Below, one piece after another: positions 1 through 9,003 of a stretch of DNA of 64,000 bases. The stretch is taken from NCBI RefSeq assembly GCF_024746815.1, contig NZ_CP080525.1, forward strand, positions 4,582,501 to 4,646,500. Direction: 5' to 3'. Source of the DNA: Mesorhizobium sp. AR07 (lineage in GTDB: Bacteria; Pseudomonadota; Alphaproteobacteria; Rhizobiales; Rhizobiaceae). Position numbers and translations under genes: made by a program. The notes beneath the pieces were generated by a model, which saw only the letters and a program-made list of their open reading frames with translations, made no database searches and was not told where the DNA came from. Every line of letters begins with the position of its first letter. Positions within the stretch are counted from its first letter, which is position 1.

Positions 1-375
1 ACTGGGATCGCGATGACAAGAGCCGCGAATTCGCGCAGCGGTTTTATCAAGCGCACCAATCGCATGCCGAACATGATCCAGGCCGCGACCTATTCGGCGG
101 TGACGCAGTACCTGAAGGCGATCGACAAGGCCGGCACCGACGAGACCGAGGCCGTCGCCAAGCAGCTGCATTCCATGCCGGTGAACGACGTTTTTACGGC
201 CAACGGCAAAGTGCAGTCCGATGGCAACATGGTCCACGACATGTATCTTTACCAGGTCAAGTCGCCCAGCGAGAGCACCAAGGATTGGGACTACTACAAA
301 TACCTCGCCACCATTCCAGGCAACGAGGCATTCCTGAGCGAGAAGGAAAGCGGCTGTCCAACGGCCGGCCAGTGA
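1..375 (+). CDS. ABC transporter substrate-binding protein, C-terminal part, frameshifted (LivK type)
   Basis: This is the C-terminal end of a periplasmic binding protein for a branched-chain-amino-acid-type ABC importer; the gene starts before the window. The family signature is split between two frames. Bases 3-50 read WDRDDKSREFAQRFYQ in frame 3, while the continuation (RTNRMPNMIQAATYSAV and onward to the stop at 373-375) is in frame 1. A net +1 or -2 change between about 45 and 53 therefore breaks the frame. The gene lies 12 bp before the livG-type ATPase, as expected for a liv operon. The substrate is unknown. The frameshift is either a real mutation or a sequencing error. Confidence 0.8.
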   Translation, partial: TGIAMTRAANSRSGFIKRTNRMPNMIQAATYSAVTQYLKAIDKAGTDETEAVAKQLHSMPVNDVFTANGKVQSDGNMVHDMYLYQVKSPSESTKDWDYYKYLATIPGNEAFLSEKESGCPTAGQ

Positions 376-387
376 TCGGCGCGGCCC

Positions 388-1167
388 ATGGCGCCGCCTG
401 ATCCGAACGGGACTGAGCCGCGGGTGGTGCTTTCCGCCCGCGGGTTGCGGCGTGACTTCGCCGGCTTCGTCGCCGTCAAAAACGTCGATCTCGATGTCCG
501 CCATGGCAACATCCATGCCCTGATCGGACCCAACGGCGCCGGCAAGACCACCGTTTTCAATCTGCTCACCAAGTTCCTGGCGCCGACCAGCGGCAGGATC
601 GAACTGCTTGGCCACGACATCACCCGCACGTCGCCGGCCAAGGTCGCGCGGATGGGTCTGGTGCGCTCGTTCCAGATATCGGCGATTTTTCCGCATCTCA
701 GCGTGCTCGACAATGTGCGCGTCGCGCTGCAGCGGCCGAGTGGGCTCGGCGTTCAGTTCTGGCGCTCGCTCGCGGCGCTCGATCGATTGACGCCGCGCGC
801 CGTGGAACTGCTGCGGTCGGTCGGTCTTGACGATGCCACGAACAGGCTCGCCGGCGATCTTTCCTATGGCAGGAAACGCGTGCTCGAGATCGCCACCACC
901 CTGGCGCTCGATCCAAAGGTGTTGCTGCTGGACGAGCCGATGGCCGGCATGGGGCATGAGGATGTGGCCACCGTTTCTGACCTCATCCGCTTGGTGGCCA
1001 GGGATCGCGCCGTGCTGATGGTCGAGCACAATCTGACTGTCGTGGCCGATCTTTGCGACTGGATAACGGTCATGCAGCGCGGCGAGATCCTTGCGGCCGG
1101 CGACTACGCCACCGTCAGCCGCGATGAACGCGTGAGGATCGCCTATATGGGCACCGCCGATGACTAG
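388..1167 (+). CDS. livG: ABC transporter ATP-binding protein, LivG type
   Basis: This is the cytoplasmic ATPase of a branched-chain-amino-acid-type (HAAT) importer, 259 aa. The Walker A motif GPNGAGKTT is at about residues 47-55. The signature LSYGRKR at about 158-164 has the LivG-type Tyr in place of the usual LSGGQ. Walker B LLLDEP is at about 179-184, and the switch His lies in MVEHN. The length and the C-terminal YMG tail fit LivG. The gene follows the binding-protein gene by 12 bp and overlaps the next ATPase gene by 8 bp, so it is cotranscribed. The substrate cannot be read from the sequence; amino acids, amides and urea are all carried by members of this family. Confidence 0.92.
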   Translation: MAPPDPNGTEPRVVLSARGLRRDFAGFVAVKNVDLDVRHGNIHALIGPNGAGKTTVFNLLTKFLAPTSGRIELLGHDITRTSPAKVARMGLVRSFQISAIFPHLSVLDNVRVALQRPSGLGVQFWRSLAALDRLTPRAVELLRSVGLDDATNRLAGDLSYGRKRVLEIATTLALDPKVLLLDEPMAGMGHEDVATVSDLIRLVARDRAVLMVEHNLTVVADLCDWITVMQRGEILAAGDYATVSRDERVRIAYMGTADD

Positions 1168-1870
1168 TGCAGCACCCCTGCTCGCGGTCAGCGGCTTCAA
1201 CGCCTGGTATGGCGAGAGCCATGCGCTGCACGGCGTCGATCTGCAGGTGTTTGCCGGCGAGACGGTCACGCTGCTCGGCCGCAACGGCGTCGGCAAGACG
1301 ACGACGCTGCGCGCCATCATGGGGCTGATCCGCAAGCGAACCGGCCAGCTTGTTTTCGACGGCAAGGATCTGATGCGGCTGCCGCTGCACCGGACCGCGC
1401 ATCAAGGCATCGGCTTCGTGCCGGAGGAACGCGGCATCTTCGCGACACTGACCGTCGACGAGAATTTGATCCTGCCGCCGGTTGTCGCCGAGGGCGGCAT
1501 GAGCGTCGAGGAAATATTCGATCTGTTTCCCAATCTCAAGGAGCGACGCAACAGTCCCGGCACAAGGCTCTCGGGCGGCGAACAGCAGATGCTGGCGATC
1601 GCGCGCATGCTGAGAACCGGCGTCAAAATGCTGCTTCTCGACGAGCCGGCGGAAGGTCTGGCTCCCGTCATCGTGCAGCGTATCGGCGAATTGCTGGCGA
1701 CGTTGAAAAAGCGCGGCATGACGATCCTGCTGGTCGAACAGAATTTCCGTTTCGCCAGCCGCGTCGCCGACCGTTTCTATCTGATGGAGCACGGCAAGGT
1801 CGTGGCAGGGTTTCCGGTCGGCGAACTGGCGGACCGCATGACGCTGCTCCACGACGTTCTGGGTGTATGA
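1160..1870 (+). CDS. livF: ABC transporter ATP-binding protein, LivF type
   Basis: This is the second ATPase of the same HAAT importer, 236 aa. Walker A GRNGVGKTT is at about residues 40-48. The signature is LSGGEQQML, Walker B is LLLDEP, and LVEQN carries the LivF-type Gln at the switch position. Its start lies inside the end of livG and its stop codon is followed within 8 bp by the permease start, which implies translational coupling along the operon. It would pair with LivG to energise the LivH/LivM channel. Confidence 0.92.
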   Translation: MTSAAPLLAVSGFNAWYGESHALHGVDLQVFAGETVTLLGRNGVGKTTTLRAIMGLIRKRTGQLVFDGKDLMRLPLHRTAHQGIGFVPEERGIFATLTVDENLILPPVVAEGGMSVEEIFDLFPNLKERRNSPGTRLSGGEQQMLAIARMLRTGVKMLLLDEPAEGLAPVIVQRIGELLATLKKRGMTILLVEQNFRFASRVADRFYLMEHGKVVAGFPVGELADRMTLLHDVLGV

Positions 1871-1877
1871 TGGTGCC

Positions 1878-2765
1878 ATGATGATGATCTTCGGCATCCC
1901 CCTTCAGGCTTTCCTCGGCCAGTTGCTGGTCGGGCTGATCAACGGCTCCTTCTACGCCATGCTGAGCCTGGGTCTGGCCGTTATATTCGGCCTGCTGCGC
2001 GTCATCAATTTCGCCCATGGTGCCCAGTATATGCTCGGCGCCTTCGTCGGCTATCTGCTTCTCACGCATTTCGGCATTGGTTACTGGCCCGCCTTGATCC
2101 TTTCGCCGCTGATCGTCGGTCTCTTCGGCATCGTGGTCGAGCGCCTGGCGCTGTCGAGGCTGTACGATCTCGATCCGCTCTACGGCCTGCTCTTCACCTT
2201 CGGCCTCGCGCTCGTGCTCGAGGGCGTGTTCCGTTATTATTACGGCGTGTCGGGAAATCCTTACGCGGTGCCGCCGCTGCTTTCCGGAGGCACCAATCTC
2301 GGCTTCATGTTTCTGCCCAACTACCGTGGCTGGGTGGTGGTCGCCTCGCTGATCGTCTGCTTCGGCACCTGGGCGCTGATCGAGAAGACCAGGCTTGGTT
2401 CCTATCTGCGCGCGGCAACCGAGAATCCCCGTCTCGTTCAGGCTTTCGGCGTCAACGTGCCATTGCTGCTGACCCTTACCTACGGCCTCGGCTCCGCCCT
2501 TGCCGGGCTTGCCGGAATTCTGGCCGCGCCGATCTATCAGGTGAGCCCGCTGATGGGATCGGATCTCATCATCGTCGTCTTCGCGGTCGTCGTGGTCGGC
2601 GGCATGGGATCGATCCTCGGCGCGATCGTCACCGGCTACATGCTCGGCCTTGCTGAAGGCCTGACCAAGGTCTTCTACCCCGAGGCTTCCAACCTCGTGG
2701 TCTTCGTCATCATGGCCATCGTGCTGCTGGTCCGGCCGGCCGGCCTGTTTGGAAGGGACGCCTGA
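1878..2765 (+). CDS. livH: Branched-chain amino acid-type ABC permease, LivH type
   Basis: This inner-membrane permease has about 295 aa and many hydrophobic segments. It carries the LivH hallmark N-terminal stretch LINGSFYAMLSLGLAVIFGLL and a C-terminal VVGGMGSILGAI loop, which is the EAA-like coupling site for the ATPases. The frame is open from a GTG at 1863, but three adjacent ATGs begin at 1878 and give the family-typical MMMIFGIPLQ start, so 1878 is preferred. It sits between livF and livM in a tightly packed operon and works as the LivH-LivM heterodimer. Confidence 0.92.
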   Translation: MMMIFGIPLQAFLGQLLVGLINGSFYAMLSLGLAVIFGLLRVINFAHGAQYMLGAFVGYLLLTHFGIGYWPALILSPLIVGLFGIVVERLALSRLYDLDPLYGLLFTFGLALVLEGVFRYYYGVSGNPYAVPPLLSGGTNLGFMFLPNYRGWVVVASLIVCFGTWALIEKTRLGSYLRAATENPRLVQAFGVNVPLLLTLTYGLGSALAGLAGILAAPIYQVSPLMGSDLIIVVFAVVVVGGMGSILGAIVTGYMLGLAEGLTKVFYPEASNLVVFVIMAIVLLVRPAGLFGRDA

Positions 2766-2766
2766 C

Positions 2767-3744
2767 ATGGCCGAACTGACGACGCTTCGCGAGGCGCCCG
2801 CCAGAACCTCGGCACGGTTCGAATGGACGTTGGTCGGGCTTGGCATCCTGGCGCTGCTGGTGGCGCCTTTCCTGGTCTATCCGATCTTCCTGATGAAGAT
2901 GCTGTGTTTCGCGCTGTTTGCCTGCGCGTTCAATCTTCTGCTCGGCTATACCGGGCTCCTGTCGTTCGGCCACGCCACCTTCTTCGGCGGCGCCGCCTAC
3001 TTCACCGCGCATGCCGTCAAGGTCTGGGGCTGGCCGCCGGAAGCGGGTATCCTGCTCGGCATGGCAGGCGCGGCACTGCTCGGCCTTGTCATGGGCTTTT
3101 TCGCCATTCGCCGGCAAGGCATCTATTTCGCCATGATCACGCTGGCGCTGTCGCAGATGTTCTTCTTCTTCTGCGTGCAGGCCCCCTTCACCGAAGGCGA
3201 GGATGGCATTCAAGGTGTGCCGCGCGGCGTCCTGCTTGGCTTCCTCGACCTGAACGTCTCGATGAACATGTATTATTTCGTGCTGGCAGTGTTCCTGCTC
3301 GGCGTCTTCGCCATCTGGCGCATCGTCAATTCGCCCTTCGGCATGATCCTGCGCTCGATCCGGGAAAACGAGAATCGCGCCATTTCGCTGGGCTATTCCG
3401 TCGCCAACTATAAGCTGGGGGCCTTCGTCATGTCGGCGACACTCGCCGGGCTGGCCGGCGCGCTCAAGGCGATCGTTTTCCAGTTTGCCACGCTCACCGA
3501 CGTCACCTGGCAGATGTCGGGCGAGGTGATCCTGATGACGCTTCTCGGCGGCATCGGCACCATGGTCGGACCGATCATCGGCGCCAGCCTGGTCGTCGGG
3601 CTGGAAAACACGCTTGCCACCTCCGGTTTTCCGGTGACCATCGCCACCGGCCTGATCTTCATGGTGTGCGTGCTGGTTTTCCGGCGTGGCATAGTCGGCG
3701 AATTTTACGCGCGGCTTCTCAAGCCGGCGGCGAAGGGCCGATAG
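2767..3744 (+). CDS. livM: Branched-chain amino acid-type ABC permease, LivM type
   Basis: This inner-membrane permease of 325 aa is the LivM partner of the operon. Markers are the NLLLGYTGLLSFGHATFFG segment, typical of LivM, and the TLLGGIGTMVGPIIGA coupling loop near the C-terminus. The ATG at 2767 follows the livH stop by 1 bp; an upstream TTG at 2749 would overlap livH and is not preferred. It is the last gene of the operon. The next gene is on the opposite strand and the two stop codons are only about 10 bp apart, with no clear terminator hairpin between them. Confidence 0.93.
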   Translation: MAELTTLREAPARTSARFEWTLVGLGILALLVAPFLVYPIFLMKMLCFALFACAFNLLLGYTGLLSFGHATFFGGAAYFTAHAVKVWGWPPEAGILLGMAGAALLGLVMGFFAIRRQGIYFAMITLALSQMFFFFCVQAPFTEGEDGIQGVPRGVLLGFLDLNVSMNMYYFVLAVFLLGVFAIWRIVNSPFGMILRSIRENENRAISLGYSVANYKLGAFVMSATLAGLAGALKAIVFQFATLTDVTWQMSGEVILMTLLGGIGTMVGPIIGASLVVGLENTLATSGFPVTIATGLIFMVCVLVFRRGIVGEFYARLLKPAAKGR

Positions 3745-3754
3745 AAGGTCCGGC

Positions 3755-4735
3755 TCAGGAATAGCACCCGCGCTCCACTGCCAGCCGCCGCACCAGCGCC
3801 AGCACGGCATCGATGGTGGGCGTCGGTTTGTCGGTTAGCCGGCCAAGTTCCTGGACTGCCGTCACCAGCGCGTCGATCTCCATCGGCCGGCCGCGCTCCA
3901 GATCCTGCAGCATCGAGGTCTTGTGCTCGCCGACATCGCCGGCGCCCTTGATGCGCCGGTCGACGGCTATGGGAAAACGCACGCCGAGGCTTTCGCCGAT
4001 CGCCTGCGCCTCCAGCATCATGGTGCGGGCAAGCGTGCGGGTGCCCTCGTCGGCGACGATCGCCGCCAGCGTGCTGCCGGTCAGCGCCGAGATCGGGTTG
4101 AAGGAGAGATTGCCCCACAGCTTGACCCAGATCTCGCCGCGGATGTCGTCGCGGACCGGCACCTGCAGCCCGGCCTTGACCATCTCCTCGGCCAGCCGGG
4201 TCACCCGTTCGCTGCGCTCGCCCGAGGGTTCGCCAAGCGAAAAGCGTTTGCCCTCGACATGGCGGATGAGGCCGGGTGCGTCGACCTCGACCGCGGGATA
4301 GACGACCGAGCCGATGACGCGCTGCGGCCCGATCCGCTGCCAGATCGCGCCGCCGGGATCCACTGCGTTCAACCTGGCGCCTTCGAGCGGCCCGCCGACG
4401 CCGTGGAAATACCACCAGGGAACACCGTTCTGCATGGTGACGACGGCGGTGTCCGGCCCAAGCAGCGGCGCGACCTGGTCGAGCGCGGGGGTCAGGGAAT
4501 GGGCTTTTAGCGCCAGCACGACATAGTCCTGGGCGCCAAGCTCCTCGGCCTTCGCGGTGGCCCGGACAGCGACCGAAATTTCCTGGCCGTCCTCGATCAG
4601 GCGCAGCCCGCTTGCCTTGATCGCTTCCAGATGCGCGCCGCGCGCGACGATCGACAGTTCGGTCCTGCCGGCCATGGCAAGCTTGGCGGCGAGATAGCCG
4701 CCGATCGCGCCGGCGCCAAAGATGGTGATCTTCAT
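3755..4735 (-). CDS. Ketopantoate reductase family (ApbA/PanE) protein
   Basis: This predicted NADPH-dependent 2-dehydropantoate 2-reductase has 326 aa. The N-terminal Rossmann motif is IFGAGAIGGYLAAKLA. The central catalytic segment VKLWGNLSFNPISALTG contains the family Lys and the Asn-Pro pair, followed by the C-terminal helical ApbA domain. The ATG at 4735 lies 2 bp after the stop of the upstream ligase gene, so the two form an operon. Rhizobia usually encode several PanE paralogs, and many reduce other 2-oxo acids. The pairing with a CoA ligase rather than with panB or panC favours a catabolic role over pantothenate synthesis (inference). Confidence 0.85.
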   Translation of the reverse strand: MKITIFGAGAIGGYLAAKLAMAGRTELSIVARGAHLEAIKASGLRLIEDGQEISVAVRATAKAEELGAQDYVVLALKAHSLTPALDQVAPLLGPDTAVVTMQNGVPWWYFHGVGGPLEGARLNAVDPGGAIWQRIGPQRVIGSVVYPAVEVDAPGLIRHVEGKRFSLGEPSGERSERVTRLAEEMVKAGLQVPVRDDIRGEIWVKLWGNLSFNPISALTGSTLAAIVADEGTRTLARTMMLEAQAIGESLGVRFPIAVDRRIKGAGDVGEHKTSMLQDLERGRPMEIDALVTAVQELGRLTDKPTPTIDAVLALVRRLAVERGCYS

Positions 4736-4737
4736 CG

Positions 4738-6264
4738 TCAAAGTCCGAGTTTGGCGGCAAGCCCGATGCGCTGCAGCTTGCCGGTGGCGCCCTTGGGGAT
4801 CTCGTCCAGGATCAGGACCTTGCGCGGCACCTTGAAGTCGGCGAGCCGCGTCGCTGCATAGACGCGGATATCGGCCTCATTGGCGGTCATGCCCTCGCGC
4901 AGCACCACCGCCGCCGCCACCTCCTCGCCAAGCTTGTCATGCGGCATGGCGAAGGTGACGACCTGCGCCACCGCCGGGTGATCCATCAGCACGTCGTCGA
5001 CCTCGAGCGGCGAGACTTTTTCACCGCCGCGATTGATGATCTCCTTGAGCCGGCCGGTGACACGCAAATAGAAATCCTCGTCCAGCACGCCCTGGTCGCC
5101 GGTGTGGAACCAGCCATGCGCGAAAGCCGTGGCGTTGGCGTCAGGGTTCTTCTCGTAGCCTGCCGTCACATTGGGTCCGCGAATGACGATCTCGCCGGTT
5201 TCGCCGGCTTTCAGCAGCCGACCGTCCGGCGCCATCACCGCCACCTCAGGTCCGGCGGCCGCACCGACGCTGCCCGGCTTGCGCTGGCCCGGCGGCAGCC
5301 GGTTCGATGCCATCTGGTGCGCCGCTTCGGTCATCCCGTAGGATTCGATCACCGGGCAGCCGAAAGTCGTCTCCAGCTCGGCCATCACTTGCGCCGGCAG
5401 CGACGCAGACGACGAGCGGATGAAGCGCAGACGCGCTGCCGCCAGCGCCTCGGCATTGCGCGCCGCCCGCGGCAGGATTGCCTGATGCATGGTCGGCACC
5501 GCCGTATACCAGCTCGGCCGCGCCTCGCTCAGCCACTGGAAGAAGCGCAGCGCGTTGAAGCCCGGCGTGCAGTAGATGCTGCCGCCCGATGCAAGCGAGG
5601 ACAGCACTGCCGCGATCAGGCCGTGAATGTGGAACAGCGGCATGATGTTGAGGCAGCGGTCATCGGCCGTCAGGCCAAGCGTCGCGCCGATATGGGCAGC
5701 CGACGCCGCGATGTTGGCATGGCTTAGCGGCACCAGCTTGGGCCGCGACGTGGTGCCGGAGGTGTGCAGCAAAAGCGCGATGTCGCCGTCCTGCGCCATA
5801 TCGGGCGCTGCCGGCGGACCGATTGCAGCGCCCTCGATGGTAAAGCTTCCGGCCGGCGCATCTGGCAATGCGACAAGCCTGAGCACGCCGATGCCGAGCC
5901 GCTCGGCTACGGTCACCGCCGGTCCGGTCTCGTCTTCCGCGACGAGGATCGCCTTGGCGCCGATATCGGTCAGGTAGAAATCGAGCTCGTCGGCCCGGTA
6001 GGCGGGATTGAGCGGCGCCGTCGAGGCGGTTGCGGCCACCGCGACGAAGGCGGTGGCCATCTCCGGCCCGTTCGGCAGCACGATTGCCACCCTGTCGCCC
6101 CGACCGATGCCGCGCGCATGCAGCGCGGCGGCCGTGGCGGCGATCAGGCTGCGCAATCCGCCATGCGTCAGCGTCGTCCTGTCGGGCGCCGAAATCGCCG
6201 GTGCATCGTCGGTGCCGGCGGCGAGACGGTGGGAAAGGTCGGCCTGGGTTTCAGTTTGGGTCAT
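4738..6264 (-). CDS. AMP-dependent acyl-CoA synthetase, oxalate--CoA ligase-like
   Basis: This ANL-superfamily ligase of about 508 aa activates a carboxylate as acyl-AMP and transfers it to CoA. The P-loop LHTSGTTSRPKLVPLSH resembles that of oxalyl-CoA synthetases (AAE3/Pcs60 type). Other core motifs are ESYGMTEAAHQM, GWFHTGDQG, the hinge GRLKEIINRGGEKVSP, and the C-terminal catalytic Lys in GATGKLQR. The ATG at 6264 is chosen; a GTG two codons upstream is possible. It is upstream of, and almost touches, the PanE-like gene. Oxalate is the best guess for the substrate from the P-loop, but malonate or another short acid cannot be excluded. Confidence 0.82.
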   Translation of the reverse strand: MTQTETQADLSHRLAAGTDDAPAISAPDRTTLTHGGLRSLIAATAAALHARGIGRGDRVAIVLPNGPEMATAFVAVAATASTAPLNPAYRADELDFYLTDIGAKAILVAEDETGPAVTVAERLGIGVLRLVALPDAPAGSFTIEGAAIGPPAAPDMAQDGDIALLLHTSGTTSRPKLVPLSHANIAASAAHIGATLGLTADDRCLNIMPLFHIHGLIAAVLSSLASGGSIYCTPGFNALRFFQWLSEARPSWYTAVPTMHQAILPRAARNAEALAAARLRFIRSSSASLPAQVMAELETTFGCPVIESYGMTEAAHQMASNRLPPGQRKPGSVGAAAGPEVAVMAPDGRLLKAGETGEIVIRGPNVTAGYEKNPDANATAFAHGWFHTGDQGVLDEDFYLRVTGRLKEIINRGGEKVSPLEVDDVLMDHPAVAQVVTFAMPHDKLGEEVAAAVVLREGMTANEADIRVYAATRLADFKVPRKVLILDEIPKGATGKLQRIGLAAKLGL

Positions 6265-6352
6265 GGTCACCAGCTATGTTTCAAGTGTAGAAGTCCCAGC
6301 ATACGATTTCGGCCCCAAGGTAGTCGCATCGGACCATTTGTCGACGTGGCAC

Positions 6353-6530
6353 CGCCCCTCATCCGCCTGCCGGCACCTTCTCCCCGTATAGTGACGGGGA
6401 GAAGGGGTAACCGATCCGCCGGCGCTTTTCTTGCAGCGTTGATTATTGGCGAAGTCATTGATGAGAGCGTCTTTCTCCCCGTCACTATACGGGGAGAAAT
6501 GCCCGGCAGGGCAATGAGGGGCGGCGCCAA
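6353..6530. repeat. Paired inverted rhizobial intergenic repeat (RIME-like), copy 1
   Basis: Two copies of a roughly 55-60-bp sequence face each other (about 6353-6407 and 6471-6530). Each contains its own short hairpin, CTCCCCGT and ACGGGGAG separated by a TATAGTG-like loop, next to a CGCCCCTCA motif. The 63 bp between them show nothing recognisable. The same paired arrangement recurs at about 54861-55041. It resembles the intergenic mosaic repeats known from Rhizobiales. It fills most of the gap between the ligase and ggt genes and may act as a transcription or RNA-processing barrier. Confidence 0.8.
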
Positions 6531-6585
6531 CGCCGGTAAGGTAATCGCCCGACTCTGGGCCGCGCCATGATTGTACCGACCCACT

Positions 6586-8190
6586 TCAATAACCTAGCGC
6601 CAAGCCATCCTTGCGTGGATCGGAGGCGCCGGTCAGGGTCCCCTTCTCCCAATCGATCAGCACCACTTGCCCGCCGCCCAGCGGGTGATGCGGCTCAGTA
6701 ATGCGATGGCCGCGCCGGCGCAGGCCTTCGACTGCCTCGCTGGGCACATTGCGTTCGGCCTCCACAATATCATCATTGTAGAACACGCGTGGCGCATCCA
6801 GCGCCTGCTGCGGGTCCATGCCGAAATCGATCATGTTGGTCAGCAGATGGACATGTCCGAACGGCTGGTAGCCGCCGCCCATGACGCCGAACGGCATCAC
6901 CACGCGGCCGTTCTTCGTCGCCATGCCGGGCATGATCGTGTGCATCGGCCGCTTGCCGGGTCCGATCGCGTTCGGGTGCGCCGGGTCGAGGCGGAAGCTC
7001 GAACCGCGATTCTGCAGCACGACGCCGGTCTTCGGGCCGACGACGCCGCTGCCGAACGAATAGTAGGTCGAGTTGATGAAGGAGACCGAATTGCGGTCGC
7101 GGTCGACGATGGAGATGTAGACCGTGTCGCTGCCGGGCAGGTCGATGCGCGGCAGATGCGTCATGGCGCGGTCGCGGTCGATCTCGGCGCGCAGCCGGTC
7201 GGCGTAGGCGCTGGACAGGAGCTGCTTCACCGGCACCGGAACGTGGTCCTGGTCGCCGACAAAGCGGTCGCGGTCGCGATAGGCCAGCCGTCCCGCCTCG
7301 ATCTCCAGATGCAGGCGCTCGGCGCCATTGGGGTCGAGCCCGCCGAGCTTGAAACCGGACAGCACATTGAGCATCAGCAGCGCCGTCAGCCCCTGATTGT
7401 TCGGCGGCATCTGGTGAATGTCGTAACCGCCATAGGAGGTGCTGACCGGGGCCACATAGTCGCCCTTGGTGGCGGCGAAATCCTCGGCCGAATGAAGCCC
7501 GCCCAATTCATTGAGCCGGCTGACGATATCGTCGGCGACAGCGCCTTCGTAGAATCCGGCGCGGCCCTGCCTGGCGATTGTCCGCAAGGTAGCGGCCAGT
7601 TCCGGCTGGCGGTGGACATCGCCGGCCTTCGGCGCCTTGCCATCAGGCAGGAAGATACGCGCGGCATGCTCGTCGACCGAAAGGTCCGTCTCCGGCTCGG
7701 CCCAGTCGAAGGCGACACGGTCATGCACGACATAGCCGTTCTCGGCATAGTGGATGGCGGGCGCCAGCGCATCGGCAAGGCCCTTGCGGCCATGGTCCTC
7801 CAGCAACCGGCACCAGGCGTCGACGGCGCCCGGCACGGTGACCGCATGCGGCCCCTGCAGCGGGATGCGGTCGAAGCCTTTTTCGAGATACCAGTCGACA
7901 TTTGCCGCCGCAGGCGCGCGGCCGGAGCCATTGAAGGCCAGCACCTCGGCCTGTCCCGCAGGGCAATAGAGCACGAAACAATCGCCGCCGATGCCGGTCG
8001 ATTGCGGCTCGACCACCGCTTGCACGGCGGCGGCGCAGACGGCGGCATCCATGGCGTTGCCGCCGGAGCGCAGCATGTCGATCGCGGCAAGGGTCGAAAG
8101 CGGGTGCGACGTCGCGGCAACCGCCTCGGTGGCACGAACCGGCGAGCGGCCGGGGAACTGGAAATCACGCATTCTGTCTGGATATCCCAT
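6586..8190 (-). CDS. ggt: Gamma-glutamyltransferase family protein
   Basis: This N-terminal-nucleophile hydrolase of about 534 aa cleaves gamma-glutamyl bonds, as in glutathione or other gamma-glutamyl amides. It is made as a proenzyme that self-cleaves before a catalytic Thr. That Thr is probably the one in SDTVYISIVD, around residue 356. The family start region MRDFQFPGRSPVRATEAVAA and the LRSGGNAMDAA motif are clear, and no signal peptide is seen, so it is probably cytoplasmic. ATG 8190 is used; GTG 8196 and ATG 8172 are alternatives. It is the last gene of an operon with a polyamine-type ABC transporter, which suggests that the imported solute is a gamma-glutamyl compound. Confidence 0.88.
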   Translation of the reverse strand: MGYPDRMRDFQFPGRSPVRATEAVAATSHPLSTLAAIDMLRSGGNAMDAAVCAAAVQAVVEPQSTGIGGDCFVLYCPAGQAEVLAFNGSGRAPAAANVDWYLEKGFDRIPLQGPHAVTVPGAVDAWCRLLEDHGRKGLADALAPAIHYAENGYVVHDRVAFDWAEPETDLSVDEHAARIFLPDGKAPKAGDVHRQPELAATLRTIARQGRAGFYEGAVADDIVSRLNELGGLHSAEDFAATKGDYVAPVSTSYGGYDIHQMPPNNQGLTALLMLNVLSGFKLGGLDPNGAERLHLEIEAGRLAYRDRDRFVGDQDHVPVPVKQLLSSAYADRLRAEIDRDRAMTHLPRIDLPGSDTVYISIVDRDRNSVSFINSTYYSFGSGVVGPKTGVVLQNRGSSFRLDPAHPNAIGPGKRPMHTIMPGMATKNGRVVMPFGVMGGGYQPFGHVHLLTNMIDFGMDPQQALDAPRVFYNDDIVEAERNVPSEAVEGLRRRGHRITEPHHPLGGGQVVLIDWEKGTLTGASDPRKDGLALGY

Positions 8191-8202
8191 GGTCACTTGA
8201 AA

Positions 8203-9003
8203 TCAATGCCGCCGCCCGAACATCTGCGCAACCGACAGGAGGACGACCGACAGCACGATCAGGCAGGTCGAGATGGCGGCGATCGTCGGGTCGATCTGGT
8301 CGCGCAGCGCATTGAACATGCGGCGCGTCAGCGTCGTCGTCTCGCCGCCCGATATGAACAGCGAAACCACCACTTCGTCGAAGGAGGTGATGAAGGCGAA
8401 CAGCGCGCCCGAGACGATCGAGAAACGGATCTGCGGCATGGTCACCTGCCAGAACGCGGCGACGCGTCCGGCACCCAGGCTGCGCGCCACCCGTTCCTGG
8501 TTCATGTCGTAGGAGCGCAGCCCCGACAGCACGGTCAACACCACCAGCGGCAGCGCCTGCACGGTGTGCGCGATGACCAGGCCGGTCAGCGTGTTGTTGA
8601 GCCCGATCCGCGCATAGAGGAAGAAGGTGCCGATGCCGATCAGGATCACCGGGACGATCAGCGACGCCGTCAGCAGCGCGTTGATGGTGCCGTTTAAGCG
8701 CAGCGTGCCCCGGTTTATCGCATAGGCTGCAGCGGTGCCGAGCGGCGTCGCCACCAGTGTCGTCATGATCGCCACCTTGACCGACACGATCGTGGCGTCG
8801 CGCCACTCCAGCGACTGGAAATAGGTCTGATACCAGCGCAGCGACCATTGCCGTGGCGGGAATTGCAGCAGCGTCGAATCCGAAAACGACATGATGACGA
8901 TGATGATCGAGGGCGCGATCAGGAACAACAGCACGAGGCCGCCGAGCGCGTAGAGCCACAGACGTTGCCGGTGCGAGATCGGCAGGCCGACATCCCAGCT
9001 CAT
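8203..9003 (-). CDS. ABC transporter permease, PotC type
   Basis: This inner-membrane permease of 266 aa belongs to the spermidine/putrescine (POPT) class. It has about six hydrophobic segments, and the permease loop SLGAGRVAAFWQVTMPQI contains the EAA-like motif that contacts the ATPase. The start ATG at 9001-9003 overlaps the stop of the preceding permease gene in an ATGA, so translation is coupled. A longer in-frame extension upstream has no permease-like sequence and is rejected. Confidence 0.9.
   Translation of the reverse strand: MSWDVGLPISHRQRLWLYALGGLVLLFLIAPSIIIVIMSFSDSTLLQFPPRQWSLRWYQTYFQSLEWRDATIVSVKVAIMTTLVATPLGTAAAYAINRGTLRLNGTINALLTASLIVPVILIGIGTFFLYARIGLNNTLTGLVIAHTVQALPLVVLTVLSGLRSYDMNQERVARSLGAGRVAAFWQVTMPQIRFSIVSGALFAFITSFDEVVVSLFISGGETTTLTRRMFNALRDQIDPTIAAISTCLIVLSVVLLSVAQMFGRRH

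Noticed and set aside
1668..3810. Long minus-strand frames opposite livH and livM
   Set aside because: They show low-complexity charged composition with no start signal or family; the plus strand encodes clear permeases.
6667..8697. 676-codon plus-strand frame opposite ggt and a permease gene
   Set aside because: It is a shadow of genes with unmistakable motifs and has no ribosome-binding site or domain.
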